DNA of 43,337 nt, from positions 1 to 43,337 of the forward strand of contig NZ_BOQB01000204.1 in the NCBI RefSeq assembly GCF_018332475.1, given 5' to 3'. Position 1 is the first letter of the stretch. Each line of letters opens with the position of its first letter. The position numbers were made by a program, and so were the translations under genes. The notes under the pieces are model-generated. The model had not been told where the DNA came from, ran no database searches, and worked only from the letters and a program-made list of their open reading frames with translations. Origin of the DNA: Bacillus sanguinis. GTDB lineage: Bacteria > Bacillota > Bacilli > Bacillales > Bacillaceae_G. This document shows positions 8,514 through 16,904 of this stretch, one piece after another.

Positions 8514-10046
8514 ATGGAATACGTAATTGAGATGAACAATATTACAAAAGTATTCCCAGGCATTGTAGCGAATGATGATATTACGCTGCAAGTAAAACAG
8601 GGAGAGATACACGCTTTACTTGGAGAAAATGGTGCAGGGAAATCAACATTAATGAATGTACTGTTCGGTTTGTATCAACCAGAACAGGGAGAAATTAAGA
8701 TTAAAGGAAAACCTGTAAAAATTACAAATCCGAATATAGCAAATGACCTTGGTATTGGGATGGTCCATCAGCATTTTATGCTTGTTCATAATTTTACAGT
8801 TACAGAGAATATTATTCTTGGAAATGAGCCGAAGAAAAAAGGAAGAATTGCTGTTGAAGAGGCTGCGAAAGAAATTAAACAATTATCTGAACAGTACGGT
8901 TTAGCAGTTGATCCAAATGCAAAGATTGAAGATATTTCGGTTGGGATGCAGCAAAGGGTTGAAATATTAAAAACGCTTTATCGTGGTGCGGAGATTTTAA
9001 TATTCGATGAACCAACTGCGGTGTTAACTCCTCAAGAAATTCACGAGTTGATTCAAATTATGAAAAAGCTTGTGCAAGAAGGAAAATCTATCGTTCTTAT
9101 TACACATAAATTGAAAGAAATTATGGAAGTTTGCGATCGTTGCACAATTATTCGTAAAGGTAAAGGAATTGGTACAGTTGACGTTGCGGAAATGAATGAA
9201 CATAAACTTGCAGAATTAATGGTCGGACGTCAAGTGAATTTTAAAACAGAAAAAATAGAGGCTAAACCAAAAGAAGAGGTTCTATCTGTTTCGAATATTG
9301 TCGTTCATGATGCACGCCGATTACCTGCTGTAAAAGGCCTTGACTTAACTGTTCGTGCAGGAGAAATCGTTGGTATTGCAGGGATTGATGGAAATGGACA
9401 AAGTGAATTAATAGAGGCAATTACTGGTTTACGAAAAGTTGAGTCAGGTTCTATTGCAATTAAAGGAAAAGAAATAACGAATTGGCCTGTTCGAAGAATA
9501 ACAGAAGAAGGGATTGGTCATATTCCTGAAGACCGTCATAAACACGGGCTTGTTCTCGATTTTTCTGTTCGGGACAATATTGTTTTACAAACATACTATA
9601 AAAATCCATTTTCAAAGAAAGGGATTTTAAACTTTAGTCAAATCACGCAAAAAGCAAAAGCACTGATTGAACAGTTTGATGTTCGTACGCCTGGTGAACA
9701 CACATTAACTCGTGCACTATCTGGTGGAAACCAGCAGAAGGCAATTATCGCACGTGAAGTAGATCGTAATCCAGACTTATTAATTGCAGCACAACCAACA
9801 CGTGGTTTAGATGTAGGTGCGATTGAATTTATTCATAAAAAATTAATTGAGCAAAGAGATAAGGGGAAAGCAGTATTGCTTCTATCGCTAGAACTGGATG
9901 AAATTTTAAATGTAAGTGATCGAGTTGCTGTTATATATGAAGGGGAAATTGTAGCAATTGTGGATGCGAAAGAAACAAATGAACAACAGCTTGGTTTGTT
10001 GATGGCTGGCGGAACGGAGAAAGAGAAGGTGAATACAAATGGCTAA
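8514..10046 (+). CDS. nupO: Nucleoside ABC transporter ATP-binding protein (NupO-like)
   Basis: This 510-residue protein has two tandem ABC domains, as in sugar and nucleoside importers. The first has a full Walker A GENGAGKS at 37-44, a degenerate signature SVGMQQR and Walker B LIFDEPTAVLTP. The second has a shortened P-loop (GIDGNGQS), signature LSGGNQQK and LLIAAQPTRGLDVG in place of a standard Walker B, a divergence typical of this subfamily. AAGGAGGAAC fixes the start at 8514, not the upstream GTG at 8487. Its 3' end overlaps nupP by eight bases. It energises the NupP/NupQ membrane pair. Confidence 0.93.
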   Translation: MEYVIEMNNITKVFPGIVANDDITLQVKQGEIHALLGENGAGKSTLMNVLFGLYQPEQGEIKIKGKPVKITNPNIANDLGIGMVHQHFMLVHNFTVTENIILGNEPKKKGRIAVEEAAKEIKQLSEQYGLAVDPNAKIEDISVGMQQRVEILKTLYRGAEILIFDEPTAVLTPQEIHELIQIMKKLVQEGKSIVLITHKLKEIMEVCDRCTIIRKGKGIGTVDVAEMNEHKLAELMVGRQVNFKTEKIEAKPKEEVLSVSNIVVHDARRLPAVKGLDLTVRAGEIVGIAGIDGNGQSELIEAITGLRKVESGSIAIKGKEITNWPVRRITEEGIGHIPEDRHKHGLVLDFSVRDNIVLQTYYKNPFSKKGILNFSQITQKAKALIEQFDVRTPGEHTLTRALSGGNQQKAIIAREVDRNPDLLIAAQPTRGLDVGAIEFIHKKLIEQRDKGKAVLLLSLELDEILNVSDRVAVIYEGEIVAIVDAKETNEQQLGLLMAGGTEKEKVNTNG

Positions 10047-11097
10047 AAAATTTTTAACGGAGCGAACAATTAATATCTTAGTTCCTGTATTATCCGTTAT
10101 TTTTGGTTTACTTGTTGGTGCCATTGTAATGTTATTTAGCGGATATGATCCAATTGTTGGATATGCAGCGCTTTGGGAAGGAATGGTTGGAAATCCACAA
10201 GCAATTGGTGAAACATTACGTACGATGATTCCGCTTGTATTAGCAGGACTTTCTGTAGCATTTGCATTTCGTACAGGCCTTTTTAACATCGGAGTAGAAG
10301 GGCAGTTATTAGTCGGGTGGCTTGCTGCTGTTTGGTTTGGATATGCAGTATCATTACCGGCAATTTTACATATTCCGTTGTCAATTTTAGTAGCGGCAAT
10401 AGCTGGTGGGCTATGGGGATTTATCCCGGGATATTTGAAAGGGAAATTTAAAGTAAATGAAGTAATCGTAACGATTATGATGAATTATATTGCACTTTAC
10501 GTGACGTATGATTTAATTAAGCGCTTTTTACATGAGGCGAATGAGAAGTCATATGATATAAAATCTAGTGCTTCTTTATCTTCTGAATGGTTATCTTCTT
10601 TAACAGATGGTTCTCGTTTGCACTGGGGGATTGTCGTAGCGATATTAGTAGCAATTATTATGTGGTTCTTATTGGACAGAACGACATTGGGATACGAATT
10701 GAAATCTGTTGGATTTAATCAACATGCTTCTCAGTATGCGGGGATGAAAGTTTCTCGAAATGTTGTACTATCTATGACGATTGCGGGTGCATTTGCAGGG
10801 ATTGGTGGTGCTATGGAAGGGCTTGGTACATTCCAAAACATGACAGCGATGTCTTCGTTTACTGGTATCGGATTTGATGGGATTGCCGTAGCGCTTCTAG
10901 GAGGAAATAATCCATTTGGTATATTATTAGCAGCTTTACTGTTTGGTGGTTTGAAAAGTGCAGCTCCACAAATGAATTTTGAAGCAGATGTACCTTCTGA
11001 GTTAATTAACGTTATTATTGCATGTATTATTTTCTTTGTTGCGTGCAGTTATGTTTTACGCTGGGCACTTACACGCATGAGCAAGGAGGGAAAATAA
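10039..11097 (+). CDS. nupP: Nucleoside ABC transporter permease (NupP-like)
   Basis: This 352-residue integral membrane protein of the BPD_transp_2 (LivH/RbsC-like) permease family has about eight to ten hydrophobic helices and the family segment FRTGLFNIGVEGQLLVG near residue 80. It overlaps the end of nupO by eight bases and abuts nupQ directly, showing a tight operon. With NupQ it should form the channel of the purine nucleoside importer. A long polar loop around residues 165-195 separates hydrophobic blocks. Confidence 0.92.
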   Translation: MAKKFLTERTINILVPVLSVIFGLLVGAIVMLFSGYDPIVGYAALWEGMVGNPQAIGETLRTMIPLVLAGLSVAFAFRTGLFNIGVEGQLLVGWLAAVWFGYAVSLPAILHIPLSILVAAIAGGLWGFIPGYLKGKFKVNEVIVTIMMNYIALYVTYDLIKRFLHEANEKSYDIKSSASLSSEWLSSLTDGSRLHWGIVVAILVAIIMWFLLDRTTLGYELKSVGFNQHASQYAGMKVSRNVVLSMTIAGAFAGIGGAMEGLGTFQNMTAMSSFTGIGFDGIAVALLGGNNPFGILLAALLFGGLKSAAPQMNFEADVPSELINVIIACIIFFVACSYVLRWALTRMSKEGK

Positions 11098-12057
11098 ATG
11101 AGCTTTTTAGATATTTTAGCCATTCTTGTGACGGGTACGTTATATACGGCAGCGCCACTTATTTTTACGGCGTTAGGTGGAGTGTTCAGTGAACGTTCTG
11201 GAGTTGTAAATATAGCGTTAGAAGGTTTAATGTTATTTGGTGCATTTATCGGTATTGTTACAACGTTATTAATGGGTGATACGTGGGGATCGATGACACC
11301 TTGGATCGCGCTATTATTTGCAGCGATTGGTAGTGGCTTATTTGCACTTCTTCACGCAGTAGCATCTATTACATTCCGTGCAGATCAAGTGGTGAGCGGG
11401 GTAGCGATTAACTTCCTAGCTCTTGGTTTAACAGTATTTGCGATTAAGAAAATCTTTGGCAAAGGACAAACTGATTTCATTCAATACCGCATTGAAAAAA
11501 TCGATGTTCCGGGTCTTTCGGATATTCCGGTAATTGGAAAAATCTTTTTCTCAAATGTACCGTTAACATCATATATTGCTATTATTTTAGCGTTTGTCGT
11601 TTGGTATGTTATTTTTAAAACACCGTTCGGTCTTCGTCTACGTGCGGTTGGTGAACATCCAATGGCAGCAGATACGATGGGTATTAACGTATATAAAATG
11701 CGTTATATTGCAGTAGCTATATCTGGAATGTTTGCAGGAGTAGGTGGAGCGGTCTTCGCTATGTCGATTTCTGGTAACTTCTCAGGTGCTACAATTACGG
11801 GACAAGGTTTCTTAGCGCTAGCAGCTATGATTTTCGGTAAATGGAATCCACTCGGTGCTCTTGGAGCGGCTCTGTTCTTCGGGTTTGCTCAATCATTAGG
11901 AATAACTGGTGGTACAATTCCGGTACTAAAAGAAATTCCAAGTGTATTCTTAACGATATTACCGTATGTATTCACAATATTAGCACTTGTTGGTTTTGTA
12001 GGTCGTTCTGAAGCTCCGAAAGCATTAGGAACTCCTTATGAAAAAGGAAAAAGATAA
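11098..12057 (+). CDS. nupQ: Nucleoside ABC transporter permease (NupQ-like)
   Basis: This 319-residue permease is the second membrane subunit of the importer and a paralogue of NupP in the same family. The family segment appears near the N-terminus as SERSGVVNIALEGLMLFGA. The start codon follows the nupP stop without a gap (TAAATG), and AAGGAGGG lies inside the end of nupP. A strong terminator just after it closes the transporter operon. Confidence 0.92.
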   Translation: MSFLDILAILVTGTLYTAAPLIFTALGGVFSERSGVVNIALEGLMLFGAFIGIVTTLLMGDTWGSMTPWIALLFAAIGSGLFALLHAVASITFRADQVVSGVAINFLALGLTVFAIKKIFGKGQTDFIQYRIEKIDVPGLSDIPVIGKIFFSNVPLTSYIAIILAFVVWYVIFKTPFGLRLRAVGEHPMAADTMGINVYKMRYIAVAISGMFAGVGGAVFAMSISGNFSGATITGQGFLALAAMIFGKWNPLGALGAALFFGFAQSLGITGGTIPVLKEIPSVFLTILPYVFTILALVGFVGRSEAPKALGTPYEKGKR

Positions 12058-12061
12058 GTAT

Positions 12062-12094
12062 AAAAAAGCTCGCACATTAGTGCGGGCTTTTTTA
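12062..12094 (+). terminator. Terminator of the nup operon
   Basis: AAGCTCGCA pairs with TGCGGGCTT (one G-T) and is followed by a T-run. Confidence 0.9.
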
Positions 12095-12186
12095 CATAGA
12101 CTATATTTAATACAGAATTTTACGATGTTCCTTACAAATGAAAGTTTTTAGAAAGAGCCTAATGTAAGTATAGTGAGGAAGAAAAG

Positions 12187-12232
12187 TTGATTTTTCATTT
12201 CTAAAAACTGTATATTGAAGAGGAATATTCCT
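12187..12232 (+). promoter_or_regulatory. Promoter and operator-like palindrome upstream of ymfF
   Basis: TTGATT (12187-12192) and TATATT (12211-12216) are 18 bases apart. The perfect palindrome AGGAATATTCCT at 12221-12232 covers the expected transcription start. It could be a repressor site, but no regulator is known to me. Confidence 0.45.
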
Positions 12233-12255
12233 ATATACGTAAAGGAGGGCTATAA

Positions 12256-13530
12256 ATGAAACTAATGGAACAACAGTTACATGAGTTAGGTGGTTTGCGA
12301 GTACATATTATTCCAACTGATAAATATAAAACAAATACTTTTGTATTTCGTTTTAAGGCACCTTTAAATGAGGAGACGGTGACAGAGCGTGCTCTATTGC
12401 CATACGTATTGCAAAGTGCGACAGAAAAGCTTCCTTCTGTAATTCGTCTTCGTCAATATTTAGAAGAATTATATGGATCTTCTTTAGCAGTAGATGTAAG
12501 TAAAAAAGGAGAGGACCATGTTATCTCTATTTATGTAGACATTGCAAATGAAGTATATTTACATGATGCACCACCGTTATTTGAAAAAGCGCTTTCTATG
12601 TTATCGGATATCGTTTTACATCCAGCAACAGAGGGGAATGGTTTTCTACCTTCCATCGTAGAAAGTGAAAAGAGAGCGCTCTTACAACGAATTGAAGCTA
12701 CGTATGATGATAAAATGCGCTATGCAAACGAGCGTTTAATTGAAGAAATGTGCAAAGTAGAACCGTATCGTTTAAGTGCAAATGGGAAAAAAGAGAGTGT
12801 TTCTTCTATTACAAATGAAAGTTTGTATCAATATTATCAAAAAGTGTTAGCGGAAGATGAAATGGATCTATACATTATTGGTGATATTTCAGAAAACGCA
12901 GTTGATCTTGTAAGTAAGTATTTTTCTATTTCAGCGCGTCCTGAGAGAGAGAGAAATGTACTTCTTCATAAGAGAAACAATGAAGAAAAAGAAGTTGTTG
13001 AAAAACAAGAATTAAAACAAAGTAAATTACACATCGGTTATCGTACGTTTATTACGTATAAAGACGAAGATTATTTTGCACTGCAACTGTTCAATGGGTT
13101 GTTTGGAGGATTTTCTCATTCAAAGTTATTCGTGAATGTTCGTGAAAAAAATAGTTTAGCGTACTATGCAGCATCCCGCTTTGAAAGTCATAAAGGCTTA
13201 TTGTTTGTCATGTCAGGAATTGAAGCGAAAAATTATGAAAAAGCTGTTGAGATTATTAAAGAACAAATGTTGGCGATGCAAAATGGTGATTTTTCTGAAG
13301 AAGAGATGCATCAAACGAAAAGTGTCATTCAAAATCAAATATTAGAAGCGATTGATACACCGCGCGGATTTGTGGAAATGCTGTATCATGGCATTATTTC
13401 AGATCGTACGCGTCCGGTTGAAGAATGGCTTACAGGAATTGAAAGTGTAACGAAAGAAGAAATTGTGAAAGTTGCTAAAAATATTGAACTAGATACAATT
13501 TACTTTTTACAAGGAACGGAGGGAGAATAA
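12256..13530 (+). CDS. ymfF: M16-family peptidase-like protein YmfF (probably inactive subunit)
   Basis: This 424-residue protein has the M16 (insulinase/mitochondrial processing peptidase) fold but lacks the HxxEH zinc motif; the matching N-terminal region reads LLPYVLQSATEKLP. M16 enzymes often work as an active/inactive pair, and this gene is followed without a gap by ymfH, which has the motif. The C-terminal half keeps a family-like segment (FGGFSHSKLFVNVREKNSLAYYA) near residues 285-310. AAAGGAGGG sets the start. Its substrate in Bacillus is unknown to me. The heterodimer idea is inference from the family. Confidence 0.88.
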   Translation: MKLMEQQLHELGGLRVHIIPTDKYKTNTFVFRFKAPLNEETVTERALLPYVLQSATEKLPSVIRLRQYLEELYGSSLAVDVSKKGEDHVISIYVDIANEVYLHDAPPLFEKALSMLSDIVLHPATEGNGFLPSIVESEKRALLQRIEATYDDKMRYANERLIEEMCKVEPYRLSANGKKESVSSITNESLYQYYQKVLAEDEMDLYIIGDISENAVDLVSKYFSISARPERERNVLLHKRNNEEKEVVEKQELKQSKLHIGYRTFITYKDEDYFALQLFNGLFGGFSHSKLFVNVREKNSLAYYAASRFESHKGLLFVMSGIEAKNYEKAVEIIKEQMLAMQNGDFSEEEMHQTKSVIQNQILEAIDTPRGFVEMLYHGIISDRTRPVEEWLTGIESVTKEEIVKVAKNIELDTIYFLQGTEGE

Positions 13531-14817
13531 ATGGAGAAAATTGTTTATGAGCAATTAAAAGAGACACTCTATTATGAAAAACTTCCTAATGGATTAGATG
13601 TATATATTTTACCAAAGCAAGGATTTAATAAAACATTTGCAACGTTTACGACAAAATATGGTTCTGTGGATAATACATTCGTACCATTAGGTAAAGAAGA
13701 AATGATTCGTGTGCCTGATGGGATTGCTCATTTTCTTGAGCACAAATTATTTGAAAAAGAAGATCACGATGCTTTCCAATTGTTTAGTAAACAAGGTGCA
13801 TCGGCAAATGCTTTCACATCTTTCACAAGAACAGCTTACCTTTTTTCATGTACATCAAATGTAGAACAAAATTTAAATACATTGTTAAACTTCGTACAAG
13901 AGCCTTACTTCTCTGAAAAAACAGTTGAGAAAGAGAAGGGGATTATCGGGCAAGAAATTCAAATGTATCAAGATAATCCAGATTGGCGCTTATACTTTGG
14001 TTTAATTGATAGCTTGTTTGTAAAGCACCCAATTAAAATTGATATTGCAGGGACCATCGAGTCTATTAGTAAAATTACGAAAGACCTATTATATGAATGT
14101 TATGAAACGTTTTATCATCCGAGCAATATGTTGTTATTTGTTGTGGGCGCAATTGATCCAGAGAAAACAATGGATTTAGTACGTGAAAATCAAGCGAAAA
14201 AAGATTATAAAAACCAGCCGGAAATTGTACGTTCATTTGAAGAAGAGCCAGATGAGGTAAATGAAAAGAAGAAAATTATTTCAATGCCTGTACAAACACC
14301 TAAATGTTTAGTCGGTATTAAAGCAACAAGTTTAAAAGAAAAAGGGGAAGCCCTTTTAAAACAAGAAATTGCGCTCACGCTACTTTTAGATTATTTATTT
14401 GGGAAAAGCTCCGTTCATTACGAATCTTTATATAATGAAGGGCTTATTGATGATTCGTTCTCGTATGATTATACGGAAGAGAATAACTTCGGTTTTGCAA
14501 TGGTTGGTGGCGATACGAAGCAACCTGATGAGCTGGAAGAGCGTTTGAAAGGTATTTTATTAAACACAAATTATGATCAATTAGATGAGGCGGCATTAGA
14601 ACGAGTAAAGAAAAAGAAAATAGGTGGCTTTTTACGCTCGTTGAATTCGCCGGAATATATTGCAAATCAATTTACACGATATGCGTTTAATGAATCTAGT
14701 CTGTTTGAAGCATTGACCGTATTAGAAAGCCTAACTGTTCAAGATTTACAAGATGTAGCCAAATTATTATTATCAGAAGAGAAAATGAGTGTTTGTCAAG
14801 TTTTACCGAAAAAATAA
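13531..14817 (+). CDS. ymfH: Zinc-dependent M16-family peptidase YmfH
   Basis: This 428-residue M16 peptidase carries the inverted zinc motif HFLEH at residues 67-71, with a downstream glutamate in EKEKGIIGQEIQMYQDNP as the probable third ligand. It starts directly on the stop of ymfF (TAAATG), so the two are translated together and probably form one complex. No signal peptide is seen, so the enzyme should be cytoplasmic. A strong hairpin follows. The natural substrate is unknown to me. Confidence 0.9.
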   Translation: MEKIVYEQLKETLYYEKLPNGLDVYILPKQGFNKTFATFTTKYGSVDNTFVPLGKEEMIRVPDGIAHFLEHKLFEKEDHDAFQLFSKQGASANAFTSFTRTAYLFSCTSNVEQNLNTLLNFVQEPYFSEKTVEKEKGIIGQEIQMYQDNPDWRLYFGLIDSLFVKHPIKIDIAGTIESISKITKDLLYECYETFYHPSNMLLFVVGAIDPEKTMDLVRENQAKKDYKNQPEIVRSFEEEPDEVNEKKKIISMPVQTPKCLVGIKATSLKEKGEALLKQEIALTLLLDYLFGKSSVHYESLYNEGLIDDSFSYDYTEENNFGFAMVGGDTKQPDELEERLKGILLNTNYDQLDEAALERVKKKKIGGFLRSLNSPEYIANQFTRYAFNESSLFEALTVLESLTVQDLQDVAKLLLSEEKMSVCQVLPKK

Positions 14818-14830
14818 AAGGTTTCATAAT

Positions 14831-14880
14831 AATACCCTCATCTTATCATTGATAAATTGTAAGATGAGGGTATTATTTAT
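14831..14880 (+). terminator. Terminator after ymfH
   Basis: A 15-bp stem is formed by AATACCCTCATCTTA and TAAGATGAGGGTATT, followed by the AT-rich ATTTATTTG. It is weak in Ts but very stable. Confidence 0.75.
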
Positions 14881-14920
14881 TTGTAGGAAAAAGATTTTGT
14901 TGAGATAAGAGAGGAATTAT

Positions 14921-15634
14921 ATGAAAAAGTATGCATTAGTAACTGGAGGAAGCGGAGGGATTGGCTCTGCTATTTCAAAACAATTAATTCAAGATGGATA
15001 TACAGTATATGTGCATTATAATAACGGTGAAGAGAAAGTGAATGAGTTGCAGAAAGAATGGGGTGAAGTGATTCCCGTTCAAGCCAATTTAGCTTCTGCT
15101 GATGGAGCAGAGCAATTGTGGGAACAAATTGAACAGCCTCTTGATGTTATCGTATATGCAGCTGGGAAGAGTATATTTGGCCTCGTAACAGATGTAACGA
15201 ATGATGAATTGAATGATATGGTAGAACTTCAAGTGAAGAGCATCTATAAACTATTATCAATGGCACTGCCATCTATGATTCAGCGGAGAAGTGGTAATAT
15301 TATACTTGTTTCGTCTATATGGGGCCAAATTGGCGCATCATGTGAAGTGCTTTACTCAATGGTAAAAGGTGCACAAAATTCATATGTGAAAGCTTTAGCA
15401 AAAGAAGTTTCATTAAGTGGATTAAGAGTTAACGCGGTGGCACCAGGTGCAATTGAAACAGAAATGTTACATGTATTTTCAGAAGAGGATAAGAATGAAA
15501 TTGCTGAAGAGATTCCGTTAGGCAGGTTGGGACTACCAGAAGAAGTAGCGAAAACAGTGTCATTCCTCGTATCGCCAGGTGCATCTTACATAACTGGACA
15601 AATTATCGGAGTGAATGGTGGTTGGCATTGCTAA
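14921..15634 (+). CDS. ymfI: SDR-family reductase YmfI (EF-P 5-aminopentanone reductase)
   Basis: This 237-residue short-chain dehydrogenase has the NAD(P)-binding motif TGGSGGIG near the N-terminus and the catalytic set Ser in VSSIWG, Tyr145 and Lys149 (YSMVK). In B. subtilis YmfI reduces the modification on the conserved lysine of elongation factor P to give 5-aminopentanol, which helps translation of proline-rich stretches. That role is carried over from the orthologue by sequence and position after ymfH. AGAGAGGA precedes the start. Confidence 0.87.
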   Translation: MKKYALVTGGSGGIGSAISKQLIQDGYTVYVHYNNGEEKVNELQKEWGEVIPVQANLASADGAEQLWEQIEQPLDVIVYAAGKSIFGLVTDVTNDELNDMVELQVKSIYKLLSMALPSMIQRRSGNIILVSSIWGQIGASCEVLYSMVKGAQNSYVKALAKEVSLSGLRVNAVAPGAIETEMLHVFSEEDKNEIAEEIPLGRLGLPEEVAKTVSFLVSPGASYITGQIIGVNGGWHC

Positions 15635-15709
15635 AAAATTCTTACATAAAAAATAAAAAACTGTACAAATTAAGCATGATTCTATTACTAAATAGTGAGG
15701 TGCTTAAAC

Positions 15710-15958
15710 ATGTCAGTTTTAGATAATTTTGATCAGTGGAAGAGCTTTTTAGGAGAACGTTTAGAACAAGCAGAAGGAAAAGGGCTTAATAGTGGTGCTG
15801 TATCAGATATGGCATTTCGTGTTGGTGATTATTTAGCAAATGAAGTAGAAGCGCGCAACGATCAAGAGAAATTATTGTCTGAGCTTTGGAAGGTTGCTGA
15901 TGAACAAGAGCAACATACAATTGCAAACTTAATGGTAAAGTTTGTACAACATAAGTAA
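15710..15958 (+). CDS. ymfJ: DUF3243 family protein YmfJ
   Basis: This is an 82-residue soluble protein of the DUF3243 family; function unknown. It is rich in charged residues and predicted mostly helical, with the segment SVLDNFDQWKSFLGERLEQA at the start. GTGAGGTG at 15695-15702 is the ribosome binding site, so the ATG at 15710 is preferred over the GTG at 15695 within it. It has its own strong terminator and a gap of 75 bases from ymfI. The same gene follows ymfI in B. subtilis. Confidence 0.85.
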   Translation: MSVLDNFDQWKSFLGERLEQAEGKGLNSGAVSDMAFRVGDYLANEVEARNDQEKLLSELWKVADEQEQHTIANLMVKFVQHK

Positions 15959-15995
15959 AAAATAGAGAGGAGATTCTCCTCTCTATTTTTTTTGT
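15959..15995 (+). terminator. Terminator after ymfJ
   Basis: AATAGAGAGGA pairs with TCCTCTCTATT around a GATTC loop, followed by a T-run. The stem begins at the stop codon. Confidence 0.92.
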
Positions 15996-16097
15996 ATAAT
16001 AATAACGCGGGATAGATTATACATTTAGCTTCCCTATTAAGGTGAAATCATATAATATAGTACGTAGGTGTAAAGTAAGCAAGGGGAGTGATCTTGG

Positions 16098-16883
16098 ATG
16101 ATTGAATGGTATTTTGAATATGAAATACATAAAAACCGACCTGGCTTGCTTGGTGACGTTTCTTCGTTAATCGGTATGCTCGGCATTAATATTGTCACAA
16201 TTAATGGTGTAGATAATGCACGACGTGGATTACTTCTTATGTGTGATAATCAAGAGCAAATCTCTAGACTTGAATCAATTTTAAATACGATGGATAACAT
16301 AACGGTAACGAAATATCGTCCGCCAAAGCTAAGAGATAAGCTAGCGGTTAGACATGGTAGGTACATACAACGAGATGCAGATGATAAGAAAACATTTCGT
16401 TTTGTGCGTGATGAATTAGGATTACTTGTAGACTTTATGGCTGAAATAATGAAAAAAGAAGGTCATAAACTAATCGGGATACGAGGAATGCCTCGTGTCG
16501 GAAAAACAGAATCCATTGTTGCCGCAAGTGTTTGTGCAAATAAAAGATGGTTATTTGTATCATCTACTCTTATTAAGCAAACTGTTCGTAGTCAATTGAT
16601 TGAGGATGAGTATAGCGACGACAATATTTTCATCTTAGATGGAATCGTGTCAACAAAGCGTGCTAACGAAAGGCATTGGCAGCTTGTTCGTGAAATTATG
16701 AGGTTGCCTGCAACGAAAGTTGTGGAACATCCTGACGTATTTGTGAGTCAGTCAGAATACACATTGGATGATTTTGATTATATTATCGAGTTGCGTAACG
16801 ATTATGATGAAGAAATTCAATATAATTTAGTAGATGAAATTGAGCAAGGTACGCAAAATAATTTCTCTATGTTTGACTTTTAA
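16098..16883 (+). CDS. ymfK: DUF3388 protein YmfK with N-terminal ACT-like domain
   Basis: This 261-residue protein of unknown function has an N-terminal segment (about residues 3-75, NRPGLLGDVSSLIGMLGINI) that looks like an ACT amino-acid-sensing domain. The DUF3388 region follows. Residues ~130-145 read GIRGMPRVGKTESIVAAS, which resembles a P-loop (GMPRVGKTE). A nucleotide-binding role is possible but not shown. AAGGGGAG sets the ATG at 16098. It lies between ymfJ and the RodZ-like gene, as in B. subtilis. No signal peptide or membrane segment is seen. Confidence 0.85.
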   Translation: MIEWYFEYEIHKNRPGLLGDVSSLIGMLGINIVTINGVDNARRGLLLMCDNQEQISRLESILNTMDNITVTKYRPPKLRDKLAVRHGRYIQRDADDKKTFRFVRDELGLLVDFMAEIMKKEGHKLIGIRGMPRVGKTESIVAASVCANKRWLFVSSTLIKQTVRSQLIEDEYSDDNIFILDGIVSTKRANERHWQLVREIMRLPATKVVEHPDVFVSQSEYTLDDFDYIIELRNDYDEEIQYNLVDEIEQGTQNNFSMFDF

Positions 16884-16904
16884 AGAAATATTGAGGTGTT
16901 AGTA

